Part shown: positions 37,719 to 48,600 of the stretch, in pieces | How positions within the stretch are numbered: the stretch's first letter is position 1 | Layout of the letters: each line of letters begins with the position of its first letter | Assembly: GCA_017592775.1 (NCBI GenBank) | Contig: JAGFNJ010000004.1 | Coordinates: forward strand, 1-64,000 | Length of the DNA: 64,000 nt | Origin: Candidatus Accumulibacter conexus | Lineage (GTDB): Bacteria > Pseudomonadota > Gammaproteobacteria > Burkholderiales > Rhodocyclaceae | Reading direction: 5' to 3' | Program-made: the position numbers and the translations under genes | Notes under the pieces: model-generated | What the model was told of the DNA's origin: nothing | Seen by the model: only the letters and a program-made list of their open reading frames with translations | The model's database searches: none

Positions 37719-40700
37719 ATGAACAGCATCGATTTTCTGCCGTGGGCTGAGAGTTTCGACACCGGCCTGCCGGAGGTCGACGGACAGCACCGGCGACTGG
37801 TGACACTCCTCAACGTCCTCGCCAGCCATGTCGCCTTCAGGACGAACATCCCGCAACTCGACGAGATGTCCGATGAACTCGCCAACTATGCCGTCTACCA
37901 CTTCCAGACCGAGGAGGCGATCTGGCATGAGTACCTTGCCGGCGATCAATCCGAGCTCGATCACCGGGCGACCCATGCCAGCTTCGTGCAGGAAATGTCA
38001 CGACTGCGCGCACAGCAGGATGCGTGCCAGCCGGCGCGGGCTGCCGAGGAGACCCTGGCTTTCCTGGCACGCTGGCTGATCTCGCACATCCTCGAGAGCG
38101 ACCGTTACATGGCCTGCACCGTCCTGGCGCTGCGCGCCGGTCTGTCACGCGAAGCGGCGCACCGGCACGCCAGTGCGCAGATGGCACAGGGTGTGCGGAA
38201 GCTGGCCGACATCGTCCTGTCGATCAATGCGACACCGGCCACCAATGCCCTGCACCTGATGTCCGAACTGGCGGAACTGCGGCGAACGCAGGTCGAGCTG
38301 CAGCACGAGAGCGCGAAAAATCGGGCCTTGCTGCGCGCCGCCAGCGATGGCGTCCACGTCCTCGACGGGGTGGGGAACATCATCGAGGTCAGCGACTCCT
38401 TCTGCGCCATGCTCGGCTACGCACGCGAAGAACTGGTCGGCAGCAACATGGCGTCCCGTGATGTCCGTTTCGCCGACGGCGAGGGGCTGGTCAGGCTGCG
38501 CCAGGAACTCGACAGTCCGCAGCGGCGTGTACTCCACACGCGCTACCGCTGCCGGGATGGCAGCCTGGTCGATGTCGACGTCAGCGGCGTGCCGGTGACG
38601 ATCGAGGGGCAACGACTGCTGTTCTATTCCGCCCGTGACGTCAGCGAGCGCAAGCAGGCGGAGAAGCAACTGGCGGACGAGCGCCAGCGCCTGGCGGACC
38701 AGCTTCGTTTCACGGCCCGACTGCTCGACACGATTCCCAACCCCGTTTTCTTCAAGGACGAGAACGGCCGCTACCTGGGCTGCAACACTGCCTTCGAGAA
38801 GTACCTCGGGATCGAGCGCCGCGATCTGATCGGCCGCTCGATCCACGACATCGTCCCCGCCGCCCAGGCCGACAGGTATCTGGCAGCCGACCGGACGCTG
38901 TTCGAGCAGCGTGGAACGCAGACCTATCAGGCCGAGGTGCGCTATGCGGACGGCTCGCTGCGCGACGTCGTCTTCAACAAGGCAACGTTCAACCGAGCCG
39001 ATGGCGCCCTCGGCGGACTGGTCGGCGTCATGCTCGACGTCACCGAGCGCATGCGGATGGAATCGGCGCTGAAGCAGCAGGCTGCATTCACCGACTGCAT
39101 CATCGCGGAGATGGTCGACGGCATTGCCGTCTGCCATGAAATCCCGGAGCCACCGCACGTTCGCTTCACCGTCTGGAATCCGGCGATGCAGAGGCTGACC
39201 GGCTACAGCCTCGGCGAAATCAATCAGAGTGGCTGGCAACAGGCCCTGCAGGTCGATGAGCATCTGCAGGAGGAGGCCCTGCGGCGTGCCGAGCGGATGC
39301 GCCGTGGTGACCACCTGCGCGGCGAGGAATGGACGATCAGGCGCCGGGATGGCGAGCGGCGAACGCTGCAGGTGCATACCACCTTCGTCAGCCCGCCGAG
39401 CGGTGGCGTGCATCTGCTGCTGGTGCTGCGCGACGCCACCGCGAAAAAGGCCGCCGAGCAGCTCCTTCGGCAACAGCGCGACCTCGCGCAACGCTACCTC
39501 GACACGGTGCAGAGCCTGATGCTGGCGCTCGATACCGAGGGACGGATCACGATGATCAACCGCGCCGGCCGCGAAGTACTCGGTTACCGCGAGGATGAAC
39601 TGCTCGGCCGCTGCTGGTTCAGTACCTGCCTGCCGCAACCGAAGGGAACCGGGAAGAGCCTGCCGCTCTTCCGCCGCGTCATCGCCGGCGAAGTCGATGC
39701 CAACTTCTCCGCCGAGGACACCGTTCTCTGCCGCGACGGGTCGCTGCGGCTGATCGGCTGGAAGACCGATGCGCTGACCGACGACGCCGGACGCATCATC
39801 GGTACCCTGAGCTCGGGTGCCGACATCGGCGCGCGCAAGGAGGTCGAGGCCGAACTCGAGCGCTACCGTACGCATCTCGAGACCCTGGTCGCCCAGCGGA
39901 CGGCGGAACTCTCGCTGGCCAAGGAAGTGGCGGAAACTGCCAACCGGGCGAAGTCGGAGTTTCTTTCGAGCATGAGCCACGAACTGCGGACGCCGATGAA
40001 CGCCATCATCGGCTTCGCCCAGATGCTCGAGTACGACAGTGAACTGAGCGCTGACCAGCAGGACAACGTCCATGAGATCCTCAATGCAAGTCGCCATCTG
40101 CTCGACCTCATCAACGAGGTTCTCGATCTCGCCCGCATCGAATCGGGACGCATCGAACTGTCGCTCGAGACAGCCGACATCGCGACCGTCGTCGACGACT
40201 GCCGGCACCTGATCGAGCCGCTGGCAGCGCCGCTCGCCATCACGCTGAGCACCTGCGTGCCTGCCGGCGCGACGGTGCATGCAGACCGCGTCCGTCTCAA
40301 GCAGGCGCTCCTCAACCTGCTGTCGAACGCCGTCAAGTACAACCGCGCGCGGGGCAGCATTCGGCTTGCCGTCGAACAACGCCGCAGCGAAGCCGGACTT
40401 CGCCAGAGAATCAGCGTCACGGACACCGGCATCGGCATCGCCCACGATCGCCTCAGCGAGGTCTTTCAACCCTTTACCCGACTGCAGGCCGAGAACAGCG
40501 AGATCGAGGGAAGCGGCATCGGACTGACGATCACCAAGCGTCTGGTCGAGTTGATGGGTGGCGTCATCGGTGCCGAGAGTGAGGTCGGCGTCGGTAGTTG
40601 CTTCTGGATCGATCTGCCCGCTGGAACCGTTGCCCGCCCGGGCGACGACGCTGCCGACAGCGACGGCACCCGTGACGAGAAGCCGCAGGCCAGCGATGAG

Positions 40701-41087
40701 CAGCGCGTCCTGTGCATCGACGACAATCCGTCGAATCTCAAGCTGATGGCACAGATCCTCGGCCGCCGCGGCAACCTTCGCCTGCTCACCGCACATGCAC
40801 CGCGGTTGGGAATCGAACTGGCGCTGGCGCATCGTCCGCATCTCATTCTGCTCGACATCAACATGCCTGGAATGGATGGCTACGAGGTCCTCGCCGTGCT
40901 GCAACGCGACCCGCTCACCAGCCGCACACCGGTCATCGCCATCACCGCCAACGCCCTTGCCCGCGACATCGAGCGTGGCCGCGCGGCAGGCTTTCTCGAC
41001 TACATCACGAAGCCGATCGACGTCGCCGCCTTCCTGCGCGTGGTCGAGGAAACACTGGAGGCACAGCGATCGCCGCGATCGGAGTGA
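37719..41087 (+). CDS. Hemerythrin-multi-PAS hybrid histidine kinase
   Basis: The 1122-residue protein begins with a bacteriohemerythrin domain carrying a full di-iron set: His24, His61, Glu65, His82, His86, His123 and Asp128. Four PAS-like modules follow, starting near 205 (SDGVHVLDGVGNIIEV), 340 (IPNPVFFKDENGRYLG), 455 and 590. Next are HisKA with His754 (SSMSHELRTPMNAIIGF), HATPase_c (LLNLLSNAVKYN, DTGIGIA) and a receiver with phospho-acceptor Asp1046 (LLDINMPGMDGY). No membrane segment is evident, so it is likely a cytosolic oxygen or redox sensor. The stop overlaps the next start (GTGA). Confidence 0.9.
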   Translation: MNSIDFLPWAESFDTGLPEVDGQHRRLVTLLNVLASHVAFRTNIPQLDEMSDELANYAVYHFQTEEAIWHEYLAGDQSELDHRATHASFVQEMSRLRAQQDACQPARAAEETLAFLARWLISHILESDRYMACTVLALRAGLSREAAHRHASAQMAQGVRKLADIVLSINATPATNALHLMSELAELRRTQVELQHESAKNRALLRAASDGVHVLDGVGNIIEVSDSFCAMLGYAREELVGSNMASRDVRFADGEGLVRLRQELDSPQRRVLHTRYRCRDGSLVDVDVSGVPVTIEGQRLLFYSARDVSERKQAEKQLADERQRLADQLRFTARLLDTIPNPVFFKDENGRYLGCNTAFEKYLGIERRDLIGRSIHDIVPAAQADRYLAADRTLFEQRGTQTYQAEVRYADGSLRDVVFNKATFNRADGALGGLVGVMLDVTERMRMESALKQQAAFTDCIIAEMVDGIAVCHEIPEPPHVRFTVWNPAMQRLTGYSLGEINQSGWQQALQVDEHLQEEALRRAERMRRGDHLRGEEWTIRRRDGERRTLQVHTTFVSPPSGGVHLLLVLRDATAKKAAEQLLRQQRDLAQRYLDTVQSLMLALDTEGRITMINRAGREVLGYREDELLGRCWFSTCLPQPKGTGKSLPLFRRVIAGEVDANFSAEDTVLCRDGSLRLIGWKTDALTDDAGRIIGTLSSGADIGARKEVEAELERYRTHLETLVAQRTAELSLAKEVAETANRAKSEFLSSMSHELRTPMNAIIGFAQMLEYDSELSADQQDNVHEILNASRHLLDLINEVLDLARIESGRIELSLETADIATVVDDCRHLIEPLAAPLAITLSTCVPAGATVHADRVRLKQALLNLLSNAVKYNRARGSIRLAVEQRRSEAGLRQRISVTDTGIGIAHDRLSEVFQPFTRLQAENSEIEGSGIGLTITKRLVELMGGVIGAESEVGVGSCFWIDLPAGTVARPGDDAADSDGTRDEKPQASDEQRVLCIDDNPSNLKLMAQILGRRGNLRLLTAHAPRLGIELALAHRPHLILLDINMPGMDGYEVLAVLQRDPLTSRTPVIAITANALARDIERGRAAGFLDYITKPIDVAAFLRVVEETLEAQRSPRSE

Positions 41088-43501
41088 ACCCGGGAACGGC
41101 CCGGGCGATCGGCAAGCTGGCCAGGACGACCCGGCCGGCTGCCTGGTCATTGAAGACGCGCATCACTGCCGTGGCGCTGGCGGTGTTTCTGCTGGCCATC
41201 TGGTCGCTGACCCTCTACGCAACGAGCAGCCTGCGCCAGGACATGACGCGCCTGCTCGGCGAGCAGCAGTTCTCGACGACCTCGATCATCGCCGCCCAGC
41301 TCAATGCCGAACTCGAAAGCCGGCTGCAGGCTCTGGCGCAGATCGCCGGCGAGATTCCGCCGGCCCTGCTCGACAATCGGGCCGGGCTGCAGCGATTTCT
41401 CGAGCAACGCTCGACGTTCCAGAAGCTTTTCAATGGCGGCACACGAATCCGCGACGCCCATGCCGTGACGCTCGCCAGCGTTCCTTACCTGCCCCAGCAG
41501 ATCGGCAGCAGCTATGCCGACCGCGACTACATGGTCGCCGCCCTCCAGGAAGGGCGGGCCAGCATCGGTCGCCCGGTCATCAGCAGGACGCTCAAGTCTC
41601 CCGCCATCGCTCTTGCGGCGCCCATCCGCGACCCGTCCGGTAAAGTCGTCGGCGCCCTGACCGGAGTCATCGATCTCGGTCAGGCGAGCTTCTTCGACCG
41701 CATCGTCGAGCAGCGCTACGGCAGGACCGGCGGCTACCTGATCATCGCGCCGCAGCATGGTCTGATCGTCACTGGCACGGACAGGTCGCGCGCCATGTCG
41801 CCGATGCCGCCAGCCGGTGCCAACCACAACCACGACCGCTTCGTCGGCGGTCACGAGGGCTACGGCGTGGCAGTGAACTCGCGTGGCGTCGAGGAACTCG
41901 CGGCCGCCAAGGGAATCCCGGTCGCAGGCTGGTTCCTGGTCAGCGTGCTGCCGACTGCGGAAGCCTTCGAGCCGGTCGCCGCCATGCAGGCACGGGTATT
42001 GCTCGCGGCGCTGGTCCTCAGCCTGCTGGTCGGCACGATTGGCTGGTGGTTCCTCAGTCGCATGCTGCGCCAGCAGTTCGCACCGATGCTCGCCGCCGCG
42101 GCACTGCTCGCCGACATGTCGCATGCGACGGGCCCTGCGTTGCAGCCACTGCCGACGGTGGCTGACGACGAGGTCGGACAGCTGAGTCAGAGCTTCAACC
42201 TCCTGCTCGAGTCGCTGGCGCAGCGCGAGGCAGCGCTGAAGGAAAGCGAGCAGCACTACCGCACACTCGCCGACGGCGGCTCGGCACTGATCTGGACCTC
42301 CGGCACGAACCGTCTCGCCAACTATTTCAACGAGCCCTGGCTGCGTCTCACGGGTCAGTCCCTGGCACGGCAGGTCGCCGCAGGCTGGACCGCCGGCGTT
42401 CATCCGGAGGATCTCGGTCACTGCCAGCGGATCTTTGACAGCCATTTCGATTGCCGTCAGCCGTTCCGCATGCAGTATCGCCTGCGCACCAGCGATGGCG
42501 GGTACCGCTGGATCGAGGATGCCGGCAATCCGCGCTTCGACCGGGCGGGCACTTTCATCGGCTATATCGACTTCTGTCAGGACATCTCCGAGCGCAAGCG
42601 GACGGAAGACGAACTCGAACAGCACCGCCACCGTCTCGAAGCACTGGTCGCGGCGCGAACGGCGGCGCTGGCCGGCGCCAAGGAAGCGGCGGAAACCGCC
42701 AACGCCGCCAAGACCGAGTTCCTTTCGCGCATGAGCCACGAACTGCGAACGCCGCTCAACGCCATTCTCGGCTTCGGCCAGTTGCTCGCCATGCCTGGCG
42801 ACGCCCCGCTGTCGGCCGAGCAGGCCGACAATGTGCAGGAGATCGTCCGCGCCGGCCGCCACCTGCTCGACCAGGTCAACGAAGTGCTCGACCTGGCGCG
42901 AGTCGAGAGCGGGCGCATCGAGCTGACGCTCGAGGCAGTGCCCCTCGCTCCCATCGTCGCCGAGAGCATCGCGCTCGTCCGGCCACTCGCCGAGGCGCGC
43001 GGCATCATGATCGAAGCCGACATCGACGACGCCGCACTGCAGGCCGATGCCACACGCCTGAAGCAGGTGATCGTCAACCTGCTGTCCAATGCCATCAAGT
43101 TCAACCGCGAGCACGGCACGATCCGGATTGCCGGCACGCGCCACCGTGAGCTGCTGCGACTCGCCGTCACCGACAGCGGCCGCGGCATCGCTGGCGAACA
43201 CCTGCCGCGCCTGTTCAAGCCCTTCGAGAGGCTGGCCTCATCATACGACGGGATCGAGGGCACAGGCGTCGGGTTGGCGCTGACGCAGCGTCTGGTCGCA
43301 GCGATGGGTGGCATAATCCGTGTCGAGAGTCAGGTTGGTAGCGGCAGCACCTTCAGCTTCGACCTGCCGCTGGCGAACCCGGCCGAGCACGGCGCCGCGG
43401 CGGCAAGCCAGGTCCAGCCGTCCGCGGCCGCGCGCTGCACCCCTGACCGCGCAACCTCGGAGCATCCCAGGCCCACGGATCGCGCGCATGATGTTCCATA
43501 A
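41084..43501 (+). CDS. Cache-PAS membrane sensor histidine kinase
   Basis: 805 residues. An N-terminal membrane helix (ITAVALAVFLLAIWSLTLYA, about residues 25-45) precedes a periplasmic double-Cache domain (YADRDYMVAALQEGRASIGRPVIS, GVIDLGQASFF). A second helix near 303-325 (LLAALVLSLLVGTIGWWFL), a HAMP-like linker and one PAS domain (WTSGTNRLANYFNEPWLRLTG) follow. HisKA has His552 and HATPase_c reads LLSNAIKFN and DSGRGIAGEHLPRLF. There is no receiver domain. GTG 41084 was chosen for its 4-base overlap with the upstream stop. The catalytic core is nearly identical to the third kinase in this island. Confidence 0.88.
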   Translation: MNPGTARAIGKLARTTRPAAWSLKTRITAVALAVFLLAIWSLTLYATSSLRQDMTRLLGEQQFSTTSIIAAQLNAELESRLQALAQIAGEIPPALLDNRAGLQRFLEQRSTFQKLFNGGTRIRDAHAVTLASVPYLPQQIGSSYADRDYMVAALQEGRASIGRPVISRTLKSPAIALAAPIRDPSGKVVGALTGVIDLGQASFFDRIVEQRYGRTGGYLIIAPQHGLIVTGTDRSRAMSPMPPAGANHNHDRFVGGHEGYGVAVNSRGVEELAAAKGIPVAGWFLVSVLPTAEAFEPVAAMQARVLLAALVLSLLVGTIGWWFLSRMLRQQFAPMLAAAALLADMSHATGPALQPLPTVADDEVGQLSQSFNLLLESLAQREAALKESEQHYRTLADGGSALIWTSGTNRLANYFNEPWLRLTGQSLARQVAAGWTAGVHPEDLGHCQRIFDSHFDCRQPFRMQYRLRTSDGGYRWIEDAGNPRFDRAGTFIGYIDFCQDISERKRTEDELEQHRHRLEALVAARTAALAGAKEAAETANAAKTEFLSRMSHELRTPLNAILGFGQLLAMPGDAPLSAEQADNVQEIVRAGRHLLDQVNEVLDLARVESGRIELTLEAVPLAPIVAESIALVRPLAEARGIMIEADIDDAALQADATRLKQVIVNLLSNAIKFNREHGTIRIAGTRHRELLRLAVTDSGRGIAGEHLPRLFKPFERLASSYDGIEGTGVGLALTQRLVAAMGGIIRVESQVGSGSTFSFDLPLANPAEHGAAAASQVQPSAAARCTPDRATSEHPRPTDRAHDVP
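42712..43380 (+). repeat. Kinase-core direct repeat, copy 1
   Basis: DNA encoding HisKA and HATPase_c of the Cache-PAS kinase closely matches 47897-48560 in the same orientation. Long shared stretches include the segment from the phospho-histidine to APLSA and GRHLL-QVNEVLDLAR. The similarity is far above that to the first kinase (39950-40620), indicating duplication or gene conversion. Ends are approximate. Confidence 0.8.
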
Positions 43502-43576
43502 AAAACAAATAGTTGTGATTTTGTGTCTGGAGAGCTGCGACCGGCGCGCGCTGACTGACGGCCGCAAGGAGAGAGC

Positions 43577-44641
43577 ATGAACGACCTGCTGCGCCACCAG
43601 GCTCGCATCTTCATCGTCGACGACGAGCCGGCCAATCTGAAACTGCTGAGCAAGATGCTGTCCAGCCGGAAGTATCAGCACCTGGAGGCCATCCAGGATC
43701 CGCGCGACGTACTCGATCGCTATCGCGTGACACGCCCGGACCTGATCCTGCTCGACATCAACATGCCGCACCTCGACGGCTATCAGGTGATGGCTCAACT
43801 CAAGGCGCTCGACGACCCGCTGCTGCCGCCGATCGTCATCCTCACCGCGCAGCATGGGCGCGAGACCCTGCTCAAGGCACTCGCTGCCGGCGCCCGCGAT
43901 TTCATCGGCAAGCCCTTCGACATGGCCGAACTCCTGATGCGGGTCAACAACCTGCTCGACGCCCACCTCGCGCACTGCATGCTGCATGATCAGAAGGGCA
44001 TTCTCGAAGACATGGTGCGCATACGCACCGAGGAACTGAACCAGACGCGCCTGCAGGTGGTGCGGCGGCTCGGTCGCGCCGCGGAGTACCGCGACAATGA
44101 GACCGGCTACCACATCCTGCGCATGAGCGGGTACTCGGCCCTGCTCGCCAGCCACCTCGGCTGGAGCGACGCGGCCAGTGACCTGATGCTCAACGCCAGC
44201 CCGATGCACGACATCGGCAAGATCGGCATCCCCGACGCCGTCCTGCTCAAGCCCGGCAGGCTCGATGCGGACGAGATGGCGATCATCCGCACGCATCCCG
44301 AGATCGGTGCAAGCATTCTCGCCGGCGACGACTCCGAGCTTCTCCGCCTTGCCCGGACGATCGCGCTCACCCACCACGAGAAGTGGGATGGCAGCGGCTA
44401 CCCCGCTGGCCTGAGCGGCCTCGCCATCCCGCAGGCCGGGCGCATCGTCGCCGTCGCTGACGTCTTCGACGCGCTGACCTCGCGCCGCCCGTACAAGAGA
44501 GCCTGGACGGTCGAAGAAGCGGTGACCTACGTCATCGACAACGACGGCAGCCATTTCGATCCCGAGGTGGTGCGTTGCTTCCGGCAACACCTGCCGGAGA
44601 TACTCGCCATTCGCGACCAGCATCAGGAACCGCTCGACTGA
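43577..44641 (+). CDS. Response regulator with HD-GYP c-di-GMP phosphodiesterase domain (RpfG-like)
   Basis: 354 residues: receiver domain (IVDDEPANLKLL, phospho-acceptor Asp60 in LILLDINMPHLDGY), a short coiled linker, then an HD-GYP domain with His211-Asp212 (MHDIGKIGIPD), His266-267 and the GYP motif in HHEKWDGSGYPAGL. HD-GYP enzymes hydrolyse c-di-GMP, so this is a likely output for the flanking kinases, one of which has no receiver of its own. AAGGAGAG precedes the ATG. The 75 bases upstream are A/T-rich and may hold a separate promoter. Confidence 0.94.
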   Translation: MNDLLRHQARIFIVDDEPANLKLLSKMLSSRKYQHLEAIQDPRDVLDRYRVTRPDLILLDINMPHLDGYQVMAQLKALDDPLLPPIVILTAQHGRETLLKALAAGARDFIGKPFDMAELLMRVNNLLDAHLAHCMLHDQKGILEDMVRIRTEELNQTRLQVVRRLGRAAEYRDNETGYHILRMSGYSALLASHLGWSDAASDLMLNASPMHDIGKIGIPDAVLLKPGRLDADEMAIIRTHPEIGASILAGDDSELLRLARTIALTHHEKWDGSGYPAGLSGLAIPQAGRIVAVADVFDALTSRRPYKRAWTVEEAVTYVIDNDGSHFDPEVVRCFRQHLPEILAIRDQHQEPLD

Positions 44642-44659
44642 CCGCAACCGGGGCCACCG

Positions 44660-45451
44660 ATGAAAGACACCTTCTGCCGCATCCTCCTCATGCTCTGCCT
44701 GATACAGCCCGCCGTCGCTGCCGACGCACCCGATCGCCTGGCGCGCATCGCTGCCAGCGGGCAACTGCGCGTCTGCATCTGGCCGGACTACTACGGGATA
44801 TCGTTCCGCAATCCGAAGACGCAGCAGCTCAGCGGCGTCGACATCGACAACGCGCGCGAACTCGCCCGCGACCTTGGCGTCGAGTTGCAGTTCGTCGACA
44901 GTTCGTTCGCCAGCCTGATCGCCGACGTCGGCAGCGACCGCTGCGACATCGCCATGTTTGCCATCGGCATCACCCCGCAGCGGCAGGAGAAGCTGCGCTT
45001 CACGCAACCGCATCTCAGCAGCGACATCTATGCCATCACGACACGGACGAATCGCCGCATTCAGGCCTGGGCAGACATCGACAAGCCGGGGACGGTCGTC
45101 GTCGTCGCCCGCGGGACTCTGCACGAGGCAGTCATGAAAAGCAGGCTGACGGCAGCCCAACTGCGCGTCGTCGACACGCCGGCAGCGCGCGAGCAGGAGG
45201 TACAGGCGGGTCGCGCCGACGTCTTCATGACCGATTACGCGTTCAGCCGTCGCATGCTCGACAACAGTGACTGGGCGCGCCTCGTCTCGCCACCGGGGAG
45301 CTACCACCCAACCCCCTATGCCTGGGCAATGGCGCCCGGCGACGATCGCTTTCACGCCCGCGTCGAGAAAGTGCTCGCCGAGATGAAGCGCGATGGCCGC
45401 CTGCTGACCCATGTCCGGCGGCATGGCCTCGACCCGATGCTCGTCCCCTGA
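44660..45451 (+). CDS. Periplasmic family-3 extracellular solute-binding protein
   Basis: 263 residues with a signal peptide ending near AVA-ADAP (about residue 21). The binding domain starts at LARIAASGQLRVCIWPDYYGISFRN and contains LSGVDIDNARELARDLGVELQFVD, the DIAMFAIGITPQRQEKLRFTQPH segment and a C-terminal LAEMKRDGRLLTHVRRHGLDP. Family members bind amino acids or similar ligands for ABC transporters or sensor kinases. No permease or ATPase is adjacent; it lies between an HD-GYP regulator and a membrane kinase, suggesting a signalling rather than a transport role (inference). Confidence 0.9.
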   Translation: MKDTFCRILLMLCLIQPAVAADAPDRLARIAASGQLRVCIWPDYYGISFRNPKTQQLSGVDIDNARELARDLGVELQFVDSSFASLIADVGSDRCDIAMFAIGITPQRQEKLRFTQPHLSSDIYAITTRTNRRIQAWADIDKPGTVVVVARGTLHEAVMKSRLTAAQLRVVDTPAAREQEVQAGRADVFMTDYAFSRRMLDNSDWARLVSPPGSYHPTPYAWAMAPGDDRFHARVEKVLAEMKRDGRLLTHVRRHGLDPMLVP

Positions 45452-45685
45452 CAGTTTTGGCGGAGATCGTCGCCAGGATGCCGGGATGCCAGGAGCGGGC
45501 AAACGAACGGCGCCGCCGGCGAGATGGACAGCCGAGCGCGCAGCATGCTGCGCGGCGCCGCAGCCAGCCGGCCGGGCAAGGCCGGCCGTGAGCACGAGCG
45601 AGCGGGCGGCAGCGGGCACGTTCGCCGCTGTCGATCGATACGCAACCCCCGAGCGCAGCCGGCTCGCCCACAGGAACGCCAGCAC

Positions 45686-48600
45686 GTGCCGCCGATAGCC
45701 CCGCCCCAACGCCGCACCGTCCTGCTGCTCGCCCTGCTCCTCCTGCTGGCCAGTTGGCTGACGGCCTTTGGCTTCATGCTCTGGCGGCTGCGCGCCGATA
45801 CACTGGACAACGGACTGCAGACCGCCCGGATGCATGCCGGCAACTTCGCCGAGCACCTGACGCAGACGCTGCAGGTCGTCGACCTGATGGCGGGCGGAAT
45901 CGAAGCACGCGGCGACGACCCGGTCGACAGCGCCGAACTCGGCCGTCGCCTGACGACAGCACTGCGGCCGAACCCCTTCCTGCGTTCGCTGTCGCTGCTC
46001 GATGCCAGCGGCCGCATCATCGCCAGTTCCAACCCGGAGAACCTCGGCGTCGCCGTCGAACGAGCCGATTTCTTTCCCGCAGCGGTACCCACCGCCGCGG
46101 TCCTGCGGGTCGGCCACCCATGGCGCGGCCGCGACTTCGCCAATGGCGCCGCCAGCAGCGAGGCGGCGCCGGTTGACACGGCCGATGCAAGCTTCGTTCC
46201 CGTCCTGCGACGCCTGTCGGCAGATGGCGGACTCTGGCTGCTGGCAGCCCTCAATCCGGACTACTTCGTCAATCACGCGACACAACTGCTCGCTGCCGGC
46301 AGCGGGCGCATCCAGTGGCTGCGCTTCGACGACGTGTTGCTGGCATCGACTGCAACAGACGAGCGGCCGGGAGTCCACGGTGCCGCGGGCGCGGTCGGCA
46401 GCCGTCTGGCCGGCCTGGAACATGGCGAGTTGACGCAGGTGCTCGGCGACGGCCGGGAGGTGCTGACAGCCTACCGTGCCTCGCGGCAGTTCCCTGCCGT
46501 CGTCGCCGTGCATCTCGACCGCGAATACGTGCTCGCAGCCTGGCAGCGCGAAGCGCGCCGCCTGACCGCCATCGTCGTGCCGATCATCCTGGCGTTGAGC
46601 TGCGCGGCAGTCGCCCTCTGGCGCCGGCAGCAACGCCTGGCGGCGCAGCAACTGGAACTCGAGCGGGAGCGCCGGCTGGTGGCGAGCGTCTTCGAGGCGA
46701 GCGCCGCCTCGATCCTGATCACCAGCGCGACGGGTGAGATCGTCGCCGCCAATCCCGCGTTCGAGGAGATCACCGGCTATGCCCGCGATGAAGTGATCGG
46801 CGTCAATCCGCGCCTTCTCAAGTCGGGGCTCAACCCGCAACCAGTGTATGACGAACTGTGGGCGACGATTGCCAGCGGTGCCATCTGGCGAGGGGAACTG
46901 CAGAACCGCAAGAAGAACGGCGAACTCTACTGGGAGGCGCTGGCGATCTCGCCGGTCGTCGACGATCGCGGAAGGATCACCCATTACATCGGCGTCGCAC
47001 CGGACATCACCGAGCGCAAGCTGGCCGAACAGGCCCTGCGCGCTTCCTTCTCGTTGCTCGACGCGACCCTGGACGCGACCACCGATGGCATCCTGGTCAC
47101 GGACCGGAGCGGCCAGGCGACGAAATGGAACCGGGCCTTTCTCGAGATGTGGCAAGACCCGCAAGTCGCTGCCGCAAGCACCGCTGAGGCAGCCTTCGTC
47201 GCGCAGGCGCTGCAGCGGATCGCACGCTCCGAACGCGGCTTGGCGAAGATCGCCGGACCCCATCCGGATCCGGCCACCAGCAGTCTCGATCAGATCGAAC
47301 TGGCCGACGGCCGAATCTTCGAGCGCTACTCGCAGCCACAACGGATCGGCGACCAGATCGTCGGTCGTGTCTGGTGCTTCCACGACGTGACGCGGCAGAA
47401 GCGTGCCGAAGTCGAGTTGCGCGCCAGCGAGCAGCAGTTCCGGGCGCTGTTCGCCGATTCGCCAGTTTCGATCCTCGTCCACGACCGCGACAGTGGCGAG
47501 ATCATCGACGCCAACCCGACCGCCTGGAAGGCCTACGGTCTCGACTCCCTGCAGCAACTGCAGGCGTCCGACTTCTGGCTCGCCCCACCCTACTCCTTTG
47601 CCGAAGCGCTCGGCTGGATCAGGAAGGCTGCGACAGAAGGCACGCAGCAGTGCGAGTGGCTCAACCGACGGCAGGACGGCGAGTTGTTCTGGAAACACGT
47701 CACGCTGAAGCCGGTAACCATCGGCGGCGTCGAGAGAATCCTCGCCACTGCGGTCGACATCAGTGACCGCAAGCAGGCCGAGCAGACACTCGCGGAATAC
47801 GGCGATCATCTCGAGGTCGTGGTGGCGGAGCGCACCAGCGCACTTGCGCAGGCGGAGGAGGCGATCGCCGAGGCGCAGGCCGCCAACGCCGCAAAAACGG
47901 AGTTTCTCTCGCGCATGAGCCACGAACTGCGGACGCCACTCAACGCCATTCTCGGTTTTGGCCAGTTGCTCGCGATGCCTGGCGACGCGCCCCTGTCGGC
48001 GCAGCAGGCCGACAACGTGCAGGAGATCCTGCGCGCCGGCCGCCACCTGCTCGAGCAGGTCAACGAAGTGCTCGACCTCGCACGCATCGAAAGCGGGCGC
48101 ATCGAGCTGTGCCTCGAAGCGCTGCCGCTGGCGCCCGCCGTCGCCGCCTGCGTGGCACTCGTGCGACCGCTGGCCGAAGCACGCGGCATCCGTATCGACA
48201 CCGACCTGGACGACAGCGTGGTGCACGCCGATCCGACGCGACTGAAGCAGGTGATCCTCAACCTGCTCTCGAACGCCATCAAGTACAACCGCGAGCAGGG
48301 CACGGTCCGCATCGACAGCACGCGCGACGGAGATCGGCTGCGCTTCGCCGTCAGCGACAGTGGCCGTGGCATCGCCAGCGAACACCTGCCGCGACTGTTC
48401 CAGCCCTTCGAGCGCCTCGAATCCTCCTATGACGGGATCGAAGGCAGCGGCGTCGGGCTTGCCCTGACAAAGCGTCTGGTCGAAATGATGGCGGGGAGCA
48501 TCGCCGTCGACAGCCGGCTCGGCGTCGGCAGCACCTTTCGCTGCGACCTTCCCCTGGCCCCGTCAGCCGCCGCAACGGCGACGGCCGCAGCCCGAAGCAC

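Noticed and set aside
43241-48385. Antisense open frame of over 1700 codons across the kinase island
   Set aside because: It mirrors the real kinase genes in a GC-rich sequence where the complementary frame rarely meets stops. Its translation has no domain signature and is Arg/Ala/Gly/Asp-rich and low in complexity.
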